Shown here one piece after another: positions 46,901 through 59,584 of a stretch of 64,000 nucleotides of DNA. A program made the translations under genes and the position numbers. The stretch's first letter is position 1. Each line of letters starts with the position of its first letter. This DNA is from Platerodrilus igneus (taxonomy: Eukaryota; Arthropoda; Insecta; Coleoptera; Lycidae): contig JARFIW010001090.1 in assembly GCA_036346225.1 (NCBI GenBank), forward strand, positions 620,001 to 684,000, read 5' to 3'. Under the pieces are notes generated by a model. That model was not told the DNA's origin. It did no database searches and worked only from the letters and a program-made list of their open reading frames with translations.

Positions 46901-48418
46901 TATGTTATGTAGGTATTATTAGAAAAAATTCAAGAACAAGGTGATCAAGCTAACACGTGTTACTAACAGCCAATCTCTATATCCGTATTTACAAAAGTTA
47001 ATTAATTTTATTCACGTCTAGAAGTTAAAGTTTAAATTTAAGTCATACAGTTATTAATTATGCAATCAAAAGTCAAAAACCTGTAAAATGTGTAGAGCTA
47101 TGAATAGATTATATTTTATATTATTGGAACGTGTTAAAATAATACCTCGCTAAAATAAATTTTGTAAACGTTTATTAAAAGTAAAATTAACTTTATACAT
47201 ACATAAGTATTTATTGGATAAAGAAATATGCAGACGCAACATACTAGGGGTCTCATGACGAACTTACGCTATCTGTATATTAGAAACTACTTTAATGTAA
47301 GATATGAAAATTTGTACATTTAAATTTTCAACTGCGACCTATTCAACTAAAATAATTTTATCTTTATGGCACTCCAGGTTATACCAGTTGTTAACAATAA
47401 CTTTCCTATTTTTAATAAAACACCCTATATATTTTTAATTCTCGTATAGTTCATTAAATTTTAATATTATTTTATGTAACCAATCCCATACATTTATCGA
47501 GCGTTTTGGAGATATTTAAATTTTTTTTAAAAAAATGTACACATGTAGGTCCCCTTTTTTCCTTTTCTGATTAAATTTAATATAAAATATTTAAAAAATA
47601 CGGCAATTTAAGTGCAATGCGTGTATGTAAAACCATCATTTGCACTTTGCAATTTTTGTATAGGATGTCTACGATAACTATATCAATGTATTCTTCACCT
47701 ACTGTGAATAACTCCTATTTCATAAACAGCAATACCCATTTGTGACACTTTTAAAGAAATCTACAAAAAAAAGGTTAGTCAATATTTACTTACTTATTTC
47801 AATTTTCAGTACTTATCCAGATAATTGTAATGTTAGGTTCGTAAACAACATATTAAGTTATAACGTATTTTTTAAAAATTTCATATTAAATTTAATTAGA
47901 AAAAGAAATTAGAAGGAGACTTAATCTGTAATCCTTTTTAAAGGAATTGTAATTATCTCCAAAACGATTCGATTTAAGAGCAGGGTTGGTTACATGAAAT
48001 AGCGTTAAACTGTAATGAGTTCTCCGAAAATTGCAAAAATATATACGGGGTTCTATTAAAAAGTGCCGTAAAAATAAGATTCTTTTAGTTAAATAGGTCA
48101 TAATTAAAAACATACACGTACAAATTTTCATACGCGACATTTAAGTAGTTTCTGATCTACAGAAAGATTAAGTTCGTCGCGAGGCACACGTACTTATGTA
48201 TGTCTTTAAATACAAGGTGAGTGATATGCACTTGTAAGATCCCACGGCTTGTCCTGATATTTCAGAACAGGTTTAGTTTTTCTTAACCAGGCCTTAGTCG
48301 CCAAATTCATATATTTTATCCAATTAAAAAGTAGATGTAAATACAAGATACATTACAAAATCGAGTTTTGGAAATGGAAAGCATAAATAAAAAACTAAAA
48401 TCATAATTTTCCAACATA
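43950..48418. other. AT-rich stretch without recognised genes
   Basis: No protein similarity and no Polinton terminal repeat on either strand. Short open stretches (46162-46389, 47892-48140) look random. A poly-T run lies near 45917-45928. Confidence 0.55.
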
Positions 48419-49207
48419 CAGGGTGGCATTAGTTTAATGTCATTAATTTAAAGGGGGGAATAGAGACCGATAAGACAAATAAAAATTGTTAATAAACCTG
48501 GTGTATAAAATAAACAGTTTAGCTACAAATGGACACACAAGAAAATTCTTAAAATTGTTTTACAACCACTGGAATATTGACTAGGTCACAAATATAATAT
48601 ACAATTACAGCCTTCTTTAAAGTTAACCACTTAAGTTGTGACTTCAGCAAACTTAAATTAGTTAAACAGAGTGCATTTTTGCTGCTAAACGGATGTGGTC
48701 GACTGTATTTGGTTCCTGACGTTCCTGATGCGTTTGCTGCAATTCAGCGTTTATGCAGAATACGATATCCTACTTATAAGTCTAATGTAATTTTTATTAC
48801 ATAGCTCGTAACCGGGGTTAGATGTTGTAATTGTGTGTGTTGTGTGTGTCACTTACGTGCGTAATACATTTAAATGCAGTTTTGTGTCAAGTTAGTAGAT
48901 TACGAGTTGTTTTTTGAAAATACGGAACCCGAGAATTATACCAACAACAAACTTGCAGATACGGTGGAAATTTCGAACACTTATCGTGAAATCATTTCGT
49001 GCGCGCGTAGTGATTCAGGATAACACTTATATACGTAAGTATTTCTTGAAAAACATGACAAAACAGCAGTCCTAAAACTTTTACTTAAGTTAACCTGGTC
49101 GTGCATTTAAAAAGCCGTCCAAGAGTAAAATGATTATAGGTTTGTTGTTTAACTAGTCAATCTCTATCACCTCTTAAATTTAATAACATAAAACGAATGC
49201 CACCCTG
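48419..49207. mobile_element. MITE with CAGGGTGGCATT inverted termini, TA target site
   Basis: The left end CAGGGTGGCATT (48419-48430) is the exact inverse of the right end AATGCCACCCTG (49196-49207), and both are flanked by TA (48417-48418 and 49208-49209). The 789-bp length and TA duplication fit a non-autonomous Tc1/mariner-type element. The interior has no transposase I recognise. Confidence 0.75.
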
Positions 49208-49301
49208 TATAAGCACAACTTTTGAATTTTCAATGTTATGCGAGTTTTCAGGTAACAACGGCCAGTATAAAACTATAGTTTTTCCACTTAATTCACCATC
49301 A

Positions 49302-50208
49302 TCATTAGGTCTTCAGTCCTGGAACTAGTTAGACGCGTACCATCATTGTTTCCTATTCTGAAATAACCTACAGATGTCCCTAAAATTTGCAGAGTCTGCA
49401 TCTATCACTATCTGATCTAGGTCTACATCTACTTTTCTTTCCTATCTCTGCTTGTAATATATCCCATACTATTCCCCAAAAATGCCTTAGAATGCATTCT
49501 GCCCTTCTATTTCTCCTATTTTTTCCCATAGATATCCTTGTTTCCCTACTATTTCTACAACCTATTTGTTATTAACTTTGTCTGTCCATGTTATCACCCT
49601 CATACATCTTAAGGACAGCATTTCAAAAGGCTGCTACCGTTTTTCTATCTGCTTTTCAGACTGTCCGTATTTCATAGGCATACTGTGCTGTGCTCCACAC
49701 ATATGCTTTCAACAATTTTCTTCTTGTTCTATGTTTGTTGTCTTTCATAATACGCGCTGTTCTTTCTTGTTAGATGCAGTTCGGTCCTCTTCTATTGTTT
49801 TACAATTATATACCCAATTTCTCCGATATTTGGTGGTTGTGAAGGGGGTAAGCAATCTGTGGCTGCCAAGTTCCCCCAGCACTGAAACACCGATTTAATA
49901 TTTATTCCAATATATTCGTACAGTCAACATTAGTTGCAGATATTTCACAACCAACACCTGTAGTTGTTTATAATAATCATCAGATTTATGTGGGCTTATT
50001 TTTTGTCATTAGGTTTTCCGTCTCAAAACTGGTTGGACACGTACCTGCACTTATTTATATTCTGAGCTAGCCTACACAGTTTCCTGAAATTCTCACACAG
50101 CATGTAGTGAAGGGGGTTAAGCAGCCTGTGGCTGCCAAGATCCCCCAACACTTAGACATTTGCCAAAATAATAGTTTTCCAGTAAATTCTTTCACACAAT
50201 TAACATTA
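49302..50208 (-). mobile_element. RTE element copy 3, 3' fragment only
   Basis: Read on the minus strand, it begins in the 3' non-coding block (50106-50208, matching 8500-8605 and its inverse near 62935-63030). It then contains the short decayed module (49995-50105, matching 63085-63205) and the long decayed RT-end module (49302-49990, matching 63240-63905). It ends with the same CATCATTAGG terminus as copy 1. It is a 5'-truncated insertion of the same family. Confidence 0.85.
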
Positions 50209-53200
50209 TACTTAATTCAACACACAATCGTTATTTTTTTATTGGTAGAACTAGAAGGGCACCAACTACCAAGACCTTATGGCTCCGATCTATCAAAGAA
50301 TATGCCATAAACACACACAGCAACAATAAATAATTACTAATAAAACATGTTTGTTCTAACATTTATGTTTAAATCGCCAGGGAAACCTTTGCATTGCAAC
50401 TTATTTAAATGTGAGTAAACGAGCAATAGCTTGAAGCACAACATGAAAGGGTTACAAAAATATATAATAAGCACAAGAGACAAAAAAAGAAGAAAAACCA
50501 GTGTTGCAGTTAATTTAATAATTATCTACTACATTTATAATCCTTTCACGCCTATTCTCTATTACTGGACGCTACGAGTTTAGAAGGTAAATAAAAAGAC
50601 TGCCTAATACTTCTAATCCGCACTTACACATGCTATCTCGGAATTATTATTATTTCTTGGAAGATTCTCAACAGCATGCTGTTAAAAAAGATATTTACTT
50701 TGTAGGTTGAAAAATATTAAAAGTTTCTTCTTGAATGTTCTTTGTTTGGTGTTTTTTGCTGTTGACAATGGACAGTTATAAAAAAAGTACCACTTAATAC
50801 GTGAATTCTGTTTTCCTCTTTTAAATGTTATAGTTTTTATGGCATTTCCTCGGTTATTCGTCATTTGACACGTTTTGCCATGTGTTATAGGTTTATACTA
50901 AATGCTATTTGTTTGACATTGCGTTTGATATTGAATATTCAGTTACAAAAAAGTACAGAACGGTACTCTTAAACTATTGTTTCGTACGACTGTTATTTCC
51001 GTTTTCTTCATTGTTCAATCATTTGATATGTGTTTTAAGAATTTCATGCTCAGATTTCTTAGTTCGTTAGGTGTTTACACTTTCCACAATTACTAGCCAA
51101 CCTCTTAGTTTATACATATCAATGCATAATTTTCAATTCATCTAGAATATCCTCTTTTTAACCATACTTCCGTCTTTAATGACCTAATTGTTATTTAAGC
51201 TGTCCGATTCAGTTTCCTTTCTTTTTCAAAACATTTCAAAGACATTGCCTCTTTTCATACACTTCGTAAAATCCTGTCGCTTTTAACCTTGTAGTGATCC
51301 GTAGTGTTTCTAAGTCGATTTCTCATTGGTTGATAATTATTGCAAATATTATAGTGTACATTTCGATATTTGAAGGTATTTGTTGGGATAGCTCAGTAAC
51401 AACTGCAGGTTTCTAAAAGCATTCCGTGACATCAGAATTTACATTGTAAGGAACGCATGTGTAGGGATGATCGATCTAGTTGACAGGGTTAAAGGACTTT
51501 GTTTTAGATTTCAAGATGGCAGGTTGAATAATTTCACTTGGCGGTTTTTTATGAAAAGTAATGTTTTATGTTGATAATGTAGTTGCTATTTAAGGTAATC
51601 TGATTACATCTGGTAATTCCAGCCTTGTTTTGGATGTGATATTGGTACTTATTGTAAAACCGTTAGCTATTTAACCATCGAAGGAAATATTTTTATGATT
51701 AACTGTTGCTTTTTTGAAATTGATATATACAATGCTGCCTTACCGGTTGTCTTAATTGTGATGTTTAATAGGCGAATTCACAATTTTATTGCATGTATAA
51801 ATGAGTGTAGTTTGGTTTAATAACTGAAAACTAATACTTATTTATCTGAATTGTTTATTTAGTATCTAAATCAGAGTAAAACTAATATTTGTTTATTTGA
51901 AATAATGTTTATTTAGTATTTAATACAGAGTTGTAACTCCAATTGCAGTGCACGTGTTACCGCATCAATAGTAAATGTACCCTTACTGTGATTTTACGAG
52001 CAACTAGTACCAACATCATCCCTTAGATATATTGAATCAAATTATTAGGCAAGTTTGAATATGAACAGTATTATATTTCTACGTTATATTTGTTTTGGTT
52101 TTAAGATATTAATTGAATTAACCACAACGATGTTGTGTATATATTTTTTTGGTTATAACTTGTAATGCCATGATGTGTTTAATTTTTAAAAAGTACGTTT
52201 TAATCGATGCAATCATAATGAATAATTTTTAACGTTTGCTTACTAGATTTAATATATTTAACTAACATGCACTTATATAAACATTTAACGCCTGAATCTG
52301 GGCTTGTATTTGTGCTATAGAATTTTGGTTATGTATTTGCTGTCAACATATTTAATAATGTTTAATATTTTTATGTTTCATTTGACATTCTTATCATGTG
52401 TAATTGTTTTATTTCAGCATATTAACCACATCTTCCACTTAATGATATGTTTGTTATTTGTTTATCCTATTATCTAGCCGACGTTCCCATAAAATTAACT
52501 AGTAAACGTTTGTAATAATTGTTGTGATGTAATTAAATTGAACCTCTGATATGACCGACCATCTCGTGCCTTTCGGGTTTGCATTTACGATGATGTTGGA
52601 GATAGTCTATTCAATAATAATCGCCTTTTTAACCATGCGCAATCATACCGTAAGTTCATTTCAGCGATTCAAGTCGTCTTGTCAATGTACTTGTAGTTGT
52701 GCTCTTGCAAATAATAGGAAGTCAGTTAGCCTTTGTGAAATATTTTGTAACACGGGCTGGAAACTGTTAATGTAGGTATGTGGGCGCGTGTGATTGAACC
52801 TTGTTGAATATTACTAACATTTTATGTCCGTGCGGGGAGGAACATTGATAGTCAAGGCAGATTTTACCTTCCTGGTGTCCCCCCTCTTCAACTTTAGCTA
52901 GGTAGTATTGGTTATCCGACCTCAGTACCTACCAGAAAAGACTAGCTGGTTTACACTAACGTTTCTTCAGTTGTCATGTGTGGTATTTCTAGGTAACAGT
53001 TGACATCCCGTCAATTTCAATGTTGGTGATCTAGGTACTTGTACGTTACCCGCCCTTGTCGGGACGTGCCAAATGCAGTTGGAAGTGTGAGGGCAGTTTG
53101 GAGTTTTCTCTGCCGTGCTCTTGCCCCAATCGCCCAGGTTGAGTACGGCACTGTTTGCTTTGAATGTCAATTTTCTATGCTTTCATGCGAATGACCTTGG

Positions 53201-54710
53201 TTATTTTTTTGATTAAAAGTCAAGTTAGGTAAATGCTGTAGTTTTATTTCAAACCTTCCCGCCTTAACGCCATCTTCCCAGTGTGAACTTGGATCACATG
53301 ATAACAACATAACGTAGTAGTTGTCGAGCCACTGCCACTAGATGTTAGATCATGGAGCCCAGTGTGCCGTTTATAGAGGGTGTTCGGGTCAGCCTTCAGG
53401 TTGGTTACACTACAACCTATCTTGTCCAGTTACGTTTCAAGTTCTTTGCGGAGTCCACATCTAGAATTCTTCCATTTGTTTTTGTTTGTATCTTTAAAAG
53501 TCCCAGTCTCGCATCTATTGGCGGTAAACATTCCACAAAACACTTTGTTTAGTCTTCCTATCCAAGGTTAGATATTACATATGATAATTTTTAGTTTTGT
53601 GTGGTTGTGTACGTTCAATGTGGTTGGAGGAATTGAATCGGAGTTGCTAGGTCAACAACCTCAGAGAAAGTCATGTAAGTTATTAAAATACAATATATAA
53701 TCGAGTTTCTATAGTCATAAAATATTAAAGCTATGCGTATACTTTGCCTGAGTGTTTCTTTTATATGTTTTAAAATACATACAACAATAATTCAGTTCAA
53801 GCAGTAACCCAATCCTTTTGTGAGCCAAATAATTGAACTCGACCCTATGACTTGTTAGGCTTCAGTGTAATTGCAATAAAAAACGTTTAAAACTCGAGGA
53901 CAGCAGACTTTGTACTCAGACAATAGCTTAGTGTATTTTTAAAGGCAATAATGAGGGCGATTTCTTTTTATTACCTTTCCGTCTACTGGAATGCCTTTAT
54001 ATGTTATTAAATGTAATTAATTCTTATAATTCTCCTTTAACTCCCAACATTTGCAACTTATTTATTCACTTTAGGGGAAATACTAGGAGTTATGTTACGA
54101 AATATTCCTTAATTACTATGTAAAGGTTAAGGCACCTTTCGCACCGATAATTCGTGTGGTTTTCGGTGAGTACTACATTGTTATCGAATCATAGGGCGGC
54201 GTTAAATAAGACGGAACGAACAGTTGTACTAAACGCGTTTGTATGTCCAATTAATAACAACATAAGCACACATCCTAATTCTTGTTTTATTCAAATTAAA
54301 GCACTAGACTCACAATGGGGTTTGTGAAACTTTGAAAAGCATCCTGTAAAATTAACACAACTTTGTATTAAAACACTTTAATTACAAATATTTACAATGG
54401 TATAATTAACTACAAAGCGTATTAGCATTCTTCTGTTAAATTCTTGATAAGACTTGACCCTCGCACAGGCTAACCAATTTCTTTGTGTTGACAAGTTGCT
54501 ACCTAATGCCTTTAAGAGTAAACATACTAGTGTTGTGGTATATTGTTATATACACTTCTTCGTCTTACATTAGTCCATTCTGTGGAAGATGCCTTTCCTA
54601 GGGCGTTACAATGATCTACAGAGAGAAAAAAACGCTATCAATAATTTGGCATCAAACGTCAATTAAACGTCGTTTGAGATCAATTGACCTCTATTTAGAC
54701 AAAATCCGTT
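50209..54710. other. AT-rich stretch without recognised genes
   Basis: Nothing recognisable as coding on either strand. A GC-richer part at about 52790-53570 has short open frames in several phases but no family I know. Confidence 0.5.
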
Positions 54711-55075
54711 GATCTCTTCTCTAAAAAGATATAGTGATCTTTCATAATTAGATATTCATCGATCGGTTATCTAAAAAGATCCCATGATCTTTCGTAACGA
54801 GAGATCTTTTGATCGGTTCTCCTAAAAGATCCGTTTATTTTTCATAATCGTAGGTCCGCTGATCTCTTCTCTAAAAAAAGATCTGTTGATCTGTAGTTGT
54901 CAGAGATCAGTTGATATCTTCTCTAAAAAAACATCGATCTTTCATAATTAGAAATCCATTGATTTCTTCTCTAGATCGCCAATCTTTAGTAATTAAAGAA
55001 CCATCGATCTCTTCTCTAACACCATCCGTTGATGTTCCATAATTTTAGATTCATTGATCACTATCTAATGAAAGC
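54711..55075 (+). repeat. GATC-rich tandem repeat, ~50-bp period, about 8 units
   Basis: Variants of GATCTCTTCTCTAAAAAGAT begin at 54711, 54761, 54811, 54861, 54913, 54961, 55006 and 55055. Many units also carry GATCTTTCATAATTAGA. The units are diverged, so this is an old minisatellite. Confidence 0.85.
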
Positions 55076-55217
55076 GCCTATACAATACCGTAAATGAATA
55101 AAAGCCGTGTGCCTGTCAGTCATTAAAATGAACACCCTAAGTTTTGGATCATTTCATATGTTGCGTCAATAGAGAAATTAAATAATTATTCGCTACTCGT
55201 ATTGAACAACTAAATTC

Positions 55218-56087
55218 TTAGCCCAGTAAAATGACAAAATTTGGAGAAAATAATACTGACCGGGCTGAAACTTTGTAAGCAGACTTGTTTTAGGGTACAA
55301 TTTAACATATTAAAAGTCCCCATATCTAAACGCTACGTTGCGGGCAGGAGAGGGTCCAAAAGGTAAAAAAAATCAGTATTTCGCAAATAACTCGGAAAAT
55401 ATTAACTTTACGGAAATTTATGTTTACATCAAAATTGTAGATTTCAAAATTCCGCACAATTTGGTTTTTTATTCAAACGACGAAATGGAGCAGAGATATA
55501 ATTTTTTTAAACAGGTTTGCGACGCAACGAAAACGCATACGCGTGTCGCGCATTTTTCACTAATATCTCGAAAATGGACTCTCGAATCGAAAAATGGGTT
55601 AAATAAAAGTTGTAGAGAATCTAATTACGAAGAATTTCGTTTTTTATTTATTTCTGTACGGCCCAAATTCGCCGAGTTATTAAATAAAAAACAATTTTTT
55701 TAATGTTGAAGTGGATGTTTTGCATGTAAAACTCGGTATTAACTCTGAAAGTATAGGTCGTACACATAAGTATGTATAATGAAAGTAGAAGAGAATACAA
55801 TTTTGAATATGTTGATGTATGCATGAATCCATTTTGGTAAAAATAGCTTTAAGTTAAGAGCAAAAAACATGAAAAAATGTCATTTTGGAGTGCATTTTGG
55901 AAAATAACTTTTTCTGATTGGTTGAAGGCAGTAATGTTATGTATTTTTCTAAAAGATATTTTAGTTAGCTTTAAAATGAGACGTCGTAGAGCTTTTTTCA
56001 TTGAAATGTTGACGAGTTACAGGCGTTTAAGTATTTAAGAAAAAAAAATCAATTTTTGTTAAATTTATTTTATCTTGTTTTCATTAC

Positions 56088-56139
<52 letters not shown>

Positions 56140-57474
56140 CGTGCTGGAGTAGTATAAGTCCTTCGAAAAGTATGTTTTATTTAAAAAAAGTGTATGAATA
56201 TTGCTGTATTTTTGATAAATTATGGAAAAATTGCATTAGCATTCGTCTTTTGTAAATATCTTCGTTTCTATTAACTTTACGAAAAAACTTCAAGAGACCG
56301 AAATTAAAGCTGATAAAATTTCCTATAAAATAGAGTTTGTGGCATGTCATTTTGAATGCAACGTGATGAGAAACCGGCGTTTCAAAAGACAGGTAAGTTC
56401 ACGAATGTAGCAGATCATCACTATGAGTCGCCTGAAATGATGGAAAAAGTGTCCTTAACCATTTTTGTGTACTTATTGAAGTGTCAAAAGTTATTCTTGG
56501 GGTCTTTCTGAAGCGTTTGGTACAAGGCCGATATTTTTAGGACCGATAGTAAGTACTGTGCGTAGGTACTAAAGATTGAGAAGGCTCCGAAGCAATAAAA
56601 TAGCAATTGGTTAATAAAATGTGAGTATTTTATTTTTATTATTGTTCATGTAGGTTATATTGTAAAAATGACACTGAGAAAAAAGTTTCTTTGAATCAAA
56701 TAAGGTATATTTATTATTAAGAAATATCTTTACTGTTAACCTGTGCTAATTGCAATCAGAACGACTGCCTAAATATGTTCGTATCTGACGAAATGAGCGA
56801 TATTCAAATAGTGCAAATGAAGAAGAAAACTAACAACTAATTTCGTAATTACATTCTATAAAACTTTTATTTCGAACATTGTTCGATTTAAGAGTTCATT
56901 TTAGACTATATATGTACGACCTATATTTTAAGAATTAATGCTGATTTTACAATGTAAAACATCCACTATCAACATAAAAAAATTGTCTTTTAATTAATAA
57001 CTCGGCGAATTTGGGCCGTACAGATATGAATAAAAAACGAAATTGTTCGTATTTAAATTTCCCTACAACTTTTATTTAAAACATTTCTCGATTCGAGAGT
57101 CCATTTTCGTGATATTAGCAAAAAATGCGCGACGCGCGTACGCGATTTCGTTGCGTCGCAAAACTACCGGTGTTTAAAAAAATTATATTTCTACTCCATT
57201 TGGTCGTACGGACTTGAATAAAAAATGAAGTTGTGCGGGATTTTGTAAGCTACAATTTTGATATCTACATAAATTTCCGTACAGTTAATATTTTCGGAGT
57301 TACTTGCGAAAAACTAATTTTTTGAACCCTCCCCTGCCCGCAACGTAGCGTCTACACGTGGGGACTTTTAATATGTTGAATAGTACCCTAAACCAAGCCT
57401 GTTTACAAAGTTTCGGGCCATTCAGTATTATTTCCTCCAAATCGACAAATTTCGAGTCATTTTACTGAGCTCTC
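55218..57474. mobile_element. Foldback-type element with ~560-bp inverted arms
   Basis: The left arm (55218 to about 55780) and right arm (about 56905 to 57474) are inverted copies, diverged by substitutions and small gaps. The outer tips are GCCCAGTAAAATGAC and, inverted, GCTCAGTAAAATGAC. Inside both are the GCGGGCAGG and GACGCAACGAAA blocks. The 1.1-kb centre holds a (TA)n tract and no recognisable transposase. One arm's 121-codon open frame (55338-55703) has no match I know and is interrupted in the other arm. No clear target duplication. Confidence 0.8.
56091..56136 (+). repeat. (AT)n microsatellite in foldback centre
   Basis: Twenty-three AT units between the two inverted arms. Confidence 0.97.
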
Positions 57475-57622
57475 TGTTTGTTATAATGACTGTACAATAG
57501 TGAACCTCTCGCTGCTAAGGTAGCTACAGAATTGACTTTCATAACAAGCAGTTAACACGCGGGTAAACGTTACCTAAAATTCGTGGTAGGAGGGTCTATA
57601 CAATACATACCGCCCCCTTTCA
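57475..57622 (-). repeat. Polypurine tract and 3' LTR start of BEL/Pao copy B
   Basis: On the minus strand GAAAGGGGGCGG (57611-57622) is a clear polypurine tract. It is followed by TA and then TGTATTGTATAGACC, the expected LTR start at 57607. The LTR is cut at 57475 by the foldback element, whose insertion into it would explain the abrupt change; the remainder should lie left of 55218 but was not confirmed. Confidence 0.65.
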
Positions 57623-57810
57623 AGGCCATAAGGGCTTCAATTGTAAGATACTTTGTATAATAGTTTAAAATAACATCGTTTCAAATTACAAAGAACAATT
57701 AATGCTAATAGTACATGCTGTAAAAACAAATAACATATAATACACATAATTACGTAAGGCTTAAAAGCACTAATCGTCTCCCTTTTCACAATTCGCACCA
57801 TTTTACTCAA

Positions 57811-58800
57811 TAGGCAGCACACACACACCTTGCTAACTGCGCACCTTGTTTCGCCATTGGATGTACGAACAGTCACCACTCTAATTATTCCATCATTTTC
57901 AGGATGGATATTTACAAATCGCCCCAGCTTTCAGTGAAGAGGCGGTAAATTATCTTCGACGAGCAAAACCATTTGCCCTTCCTTGATTATTTTGTTTGTA
58001 GATTGTTGCCATTTACAGCGACCTTGTAAATAAGATATGTATTCTTTTGACCAGCGCTTCAAAAAATGCTGTCGAAGTTGCTCGATTCTTTCCCAACGAG
58101 TTAAGCGATTAATCGAGATATCAGCAATATCTGCTTCTAATGGGGTGGTTAATAGTTCACCAATCAGAAAATGACCAGGTGAGAGAGTATTTAGGTCGTG
58201 TACATCTGTTGTAATTGGAGTTAAAGGTCGGGAATTAAGGATGGCCTCAATTCTAGTTAGGAACGTATACAATTCTTCGTATGTGAGTAAAGCGTCACCT
58301 ACAATCTTTTTCAAATGATTTTTAACGGATTTTACCCCTGCTTCCCATAAACCGCCCAAATGTGGACTTCTTGCAGGGATAAAATTCCAAGTTATATTTT
58401 CATAAATTATACGATCTGCTACCTCAATTTTACATGTTTCTGAATGTAAGAAACTCGATAATTCATTCAATTTTCGCTTAGCACCAACAAAATTGGTGGC
58501 ATTATCTGACAAAAATTCTATTACGTTACCACGGCGTGCAGTAAAACGTCTTAAAGCATTTAAAAAGCATTCCGTGGTTAGACCACTGGCTAATTCGAAA
58601 CGAATTGTCTTAGTTGCATAACAGACAAATAGAACAATATAAGCTTTTGTTTTCTTTTTACTTCTTGTGCCACCAACCTTCAACCAAATTGGACTTGCGT
58701 AGTTCACACCTGATTGAACAAATGGTCGTATAGGTGCCAGTCGTTCTTTTGGTAAATCGCCCATTTTTTTAATAATGGTTTTGGAATAATTCGGTAACAT
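57811..58800 (-). pseudogene. BEL/Pao integrase core and C-terminal domain (copy B)
   Basis: A 289-codon stretch with the second and third catalytic residues intact: Asp99 in FLSDNATNFVGA and Glu153 in GGLWEAGVKSVK. The first catalytic Asp is replaced by Asn (GVNYASPIWLK, residue 33), so the enzyme would be inactive. A single TGA (57931-57933), standing where the family has Trp (LPPLH-W-KLGRF), ends the open stretch. The same frame then continues with the GRFVNIHP and VVTVRTSNG blocks of the C-terminal domain. A slip in a GT run near 57830 loses the final residues. Confidence 0.9.
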
Positions 58801-59563
58801 TTAATACATGAAAGGAGTACCTTTCGAATTATTTGTCGTGCGGAAATTACCCAGTATTCTTCGCTCAGAGCAGCAAGTGTAGCTTGATGATACTTTTTAC
58901 TAATCAACTTGCTAAAGGCATGTTTAGTGGACAGAAGCAATTGATGTTTTCTGTCATATGGAAACTCTGAATTTTCTAAACAGCCACCTACACGCAGTAA
59001 ACGGATCTAAAGTTAATAATTTGCTACCCTTTGAAAAAACCCTGTGATGGAATAATTTTTATGATTATATTGTGAGCATTATTTAACTCTAAACATGTTA
59101 AACAGCCTGCTAATAGTTTGGATTTATTTCTACAATTATAAATGAATCTTAAACAATACGGAATTACACGCTCAAGTTTAGTAAGGGTCCAGAATCGTGT
59201 AAAAACCGGTAATTCTTCAACGCTAATAGATGCAACGAGCAGTGTAATTTTACGTTTTTCGGGCACGTCTATTTGGCCTAGGCGTGAACTAGAATTGTCC
59301 CAGTGGTGATTTTCTAATGTCAACCACTGATGTCCATTCCACCATCAATTTGATTCTGCTATTTGTTTTGGTGAAGCACATCGCGTTGTAATGTCAGCGG
59401 GATTGTCAATACTTGCAATATGGCGCCATTCAACTATACTTGTAAGTGATTGAATTTGTGCAACATGATGTGCGCCATGTGTTTAGCTCTACGGCTAGCC
59501 AAGCAAGCACAATTAGAATCGGTTCAAAAATATCTTTGGGATATATTTAAATTTTAATCTTGT
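58801..59563 (-). pseudogene. BEL/Pao RNase H end, linker and integrase zinc domain (copy B)
   Basis: From right to left: TDSN and a WLAVELNTWRT segment of RNase H (about 59470-59520, in two frames), then VEWRHIASIDNPADITTR near 59400. The linker follows with LENHHWDNSSSR near 59300. Next is the HHCC-type integrase zinc region (DRKHQLLLSTKHAF..., YHQATLAALSEEYW and SCIKC, 58820-58960). At least four frame changes are present, including one at the junction with the integrase core near 58800. Confidence 0.8.
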
Positions 59564-59574
59564 ATTACTTTTTC
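59564..59574 (+). repeat. Target-site duplication of RTE copy 2, left
   Basis: ATTACTTTTTC, identical to 63908-63918 on the other side of the element. Confidence 0.9.
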
Positions 59575-59584
59575 CCCATTTCGA

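Larger units (their letters stand above)
57475..59563 (-). mobile_element. BEL/Pao retrotransposon copy B, 3' part
   Basis: On the minus strand: the RNase H end, connection region, integrase zinc domain, integrase core and C-terminus, polypurine tract, and the start of a 3' LTR. The upstream part of its RNase H is found at 63919-64000, beyond RTE copy 2, which inserted here. It is not obviously the same subfamily as copy A: the RNase H blocks differ (ALLLASLVEKV versus AVLLADLVDFV). Confidence 0.9.

Noticed and set aside
51383..51430. GGGATAGCTCAGT, like the start of a tRNA gene
   Set aside because: No anticodon or T-arm can be folded downstream; only the D-arm-like word is present.
52551..53571. 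Several short open frames in a GC-richer segment
   Set aside because: Three unrelated short frames, no domain, no splice-consistent continuation; not enough to call a host gene.
55338..55703. 121-codon frame in the left arm of the foldback element
   Set aside because: The matching right arm does not keep the frame and the product resembles nothing known.
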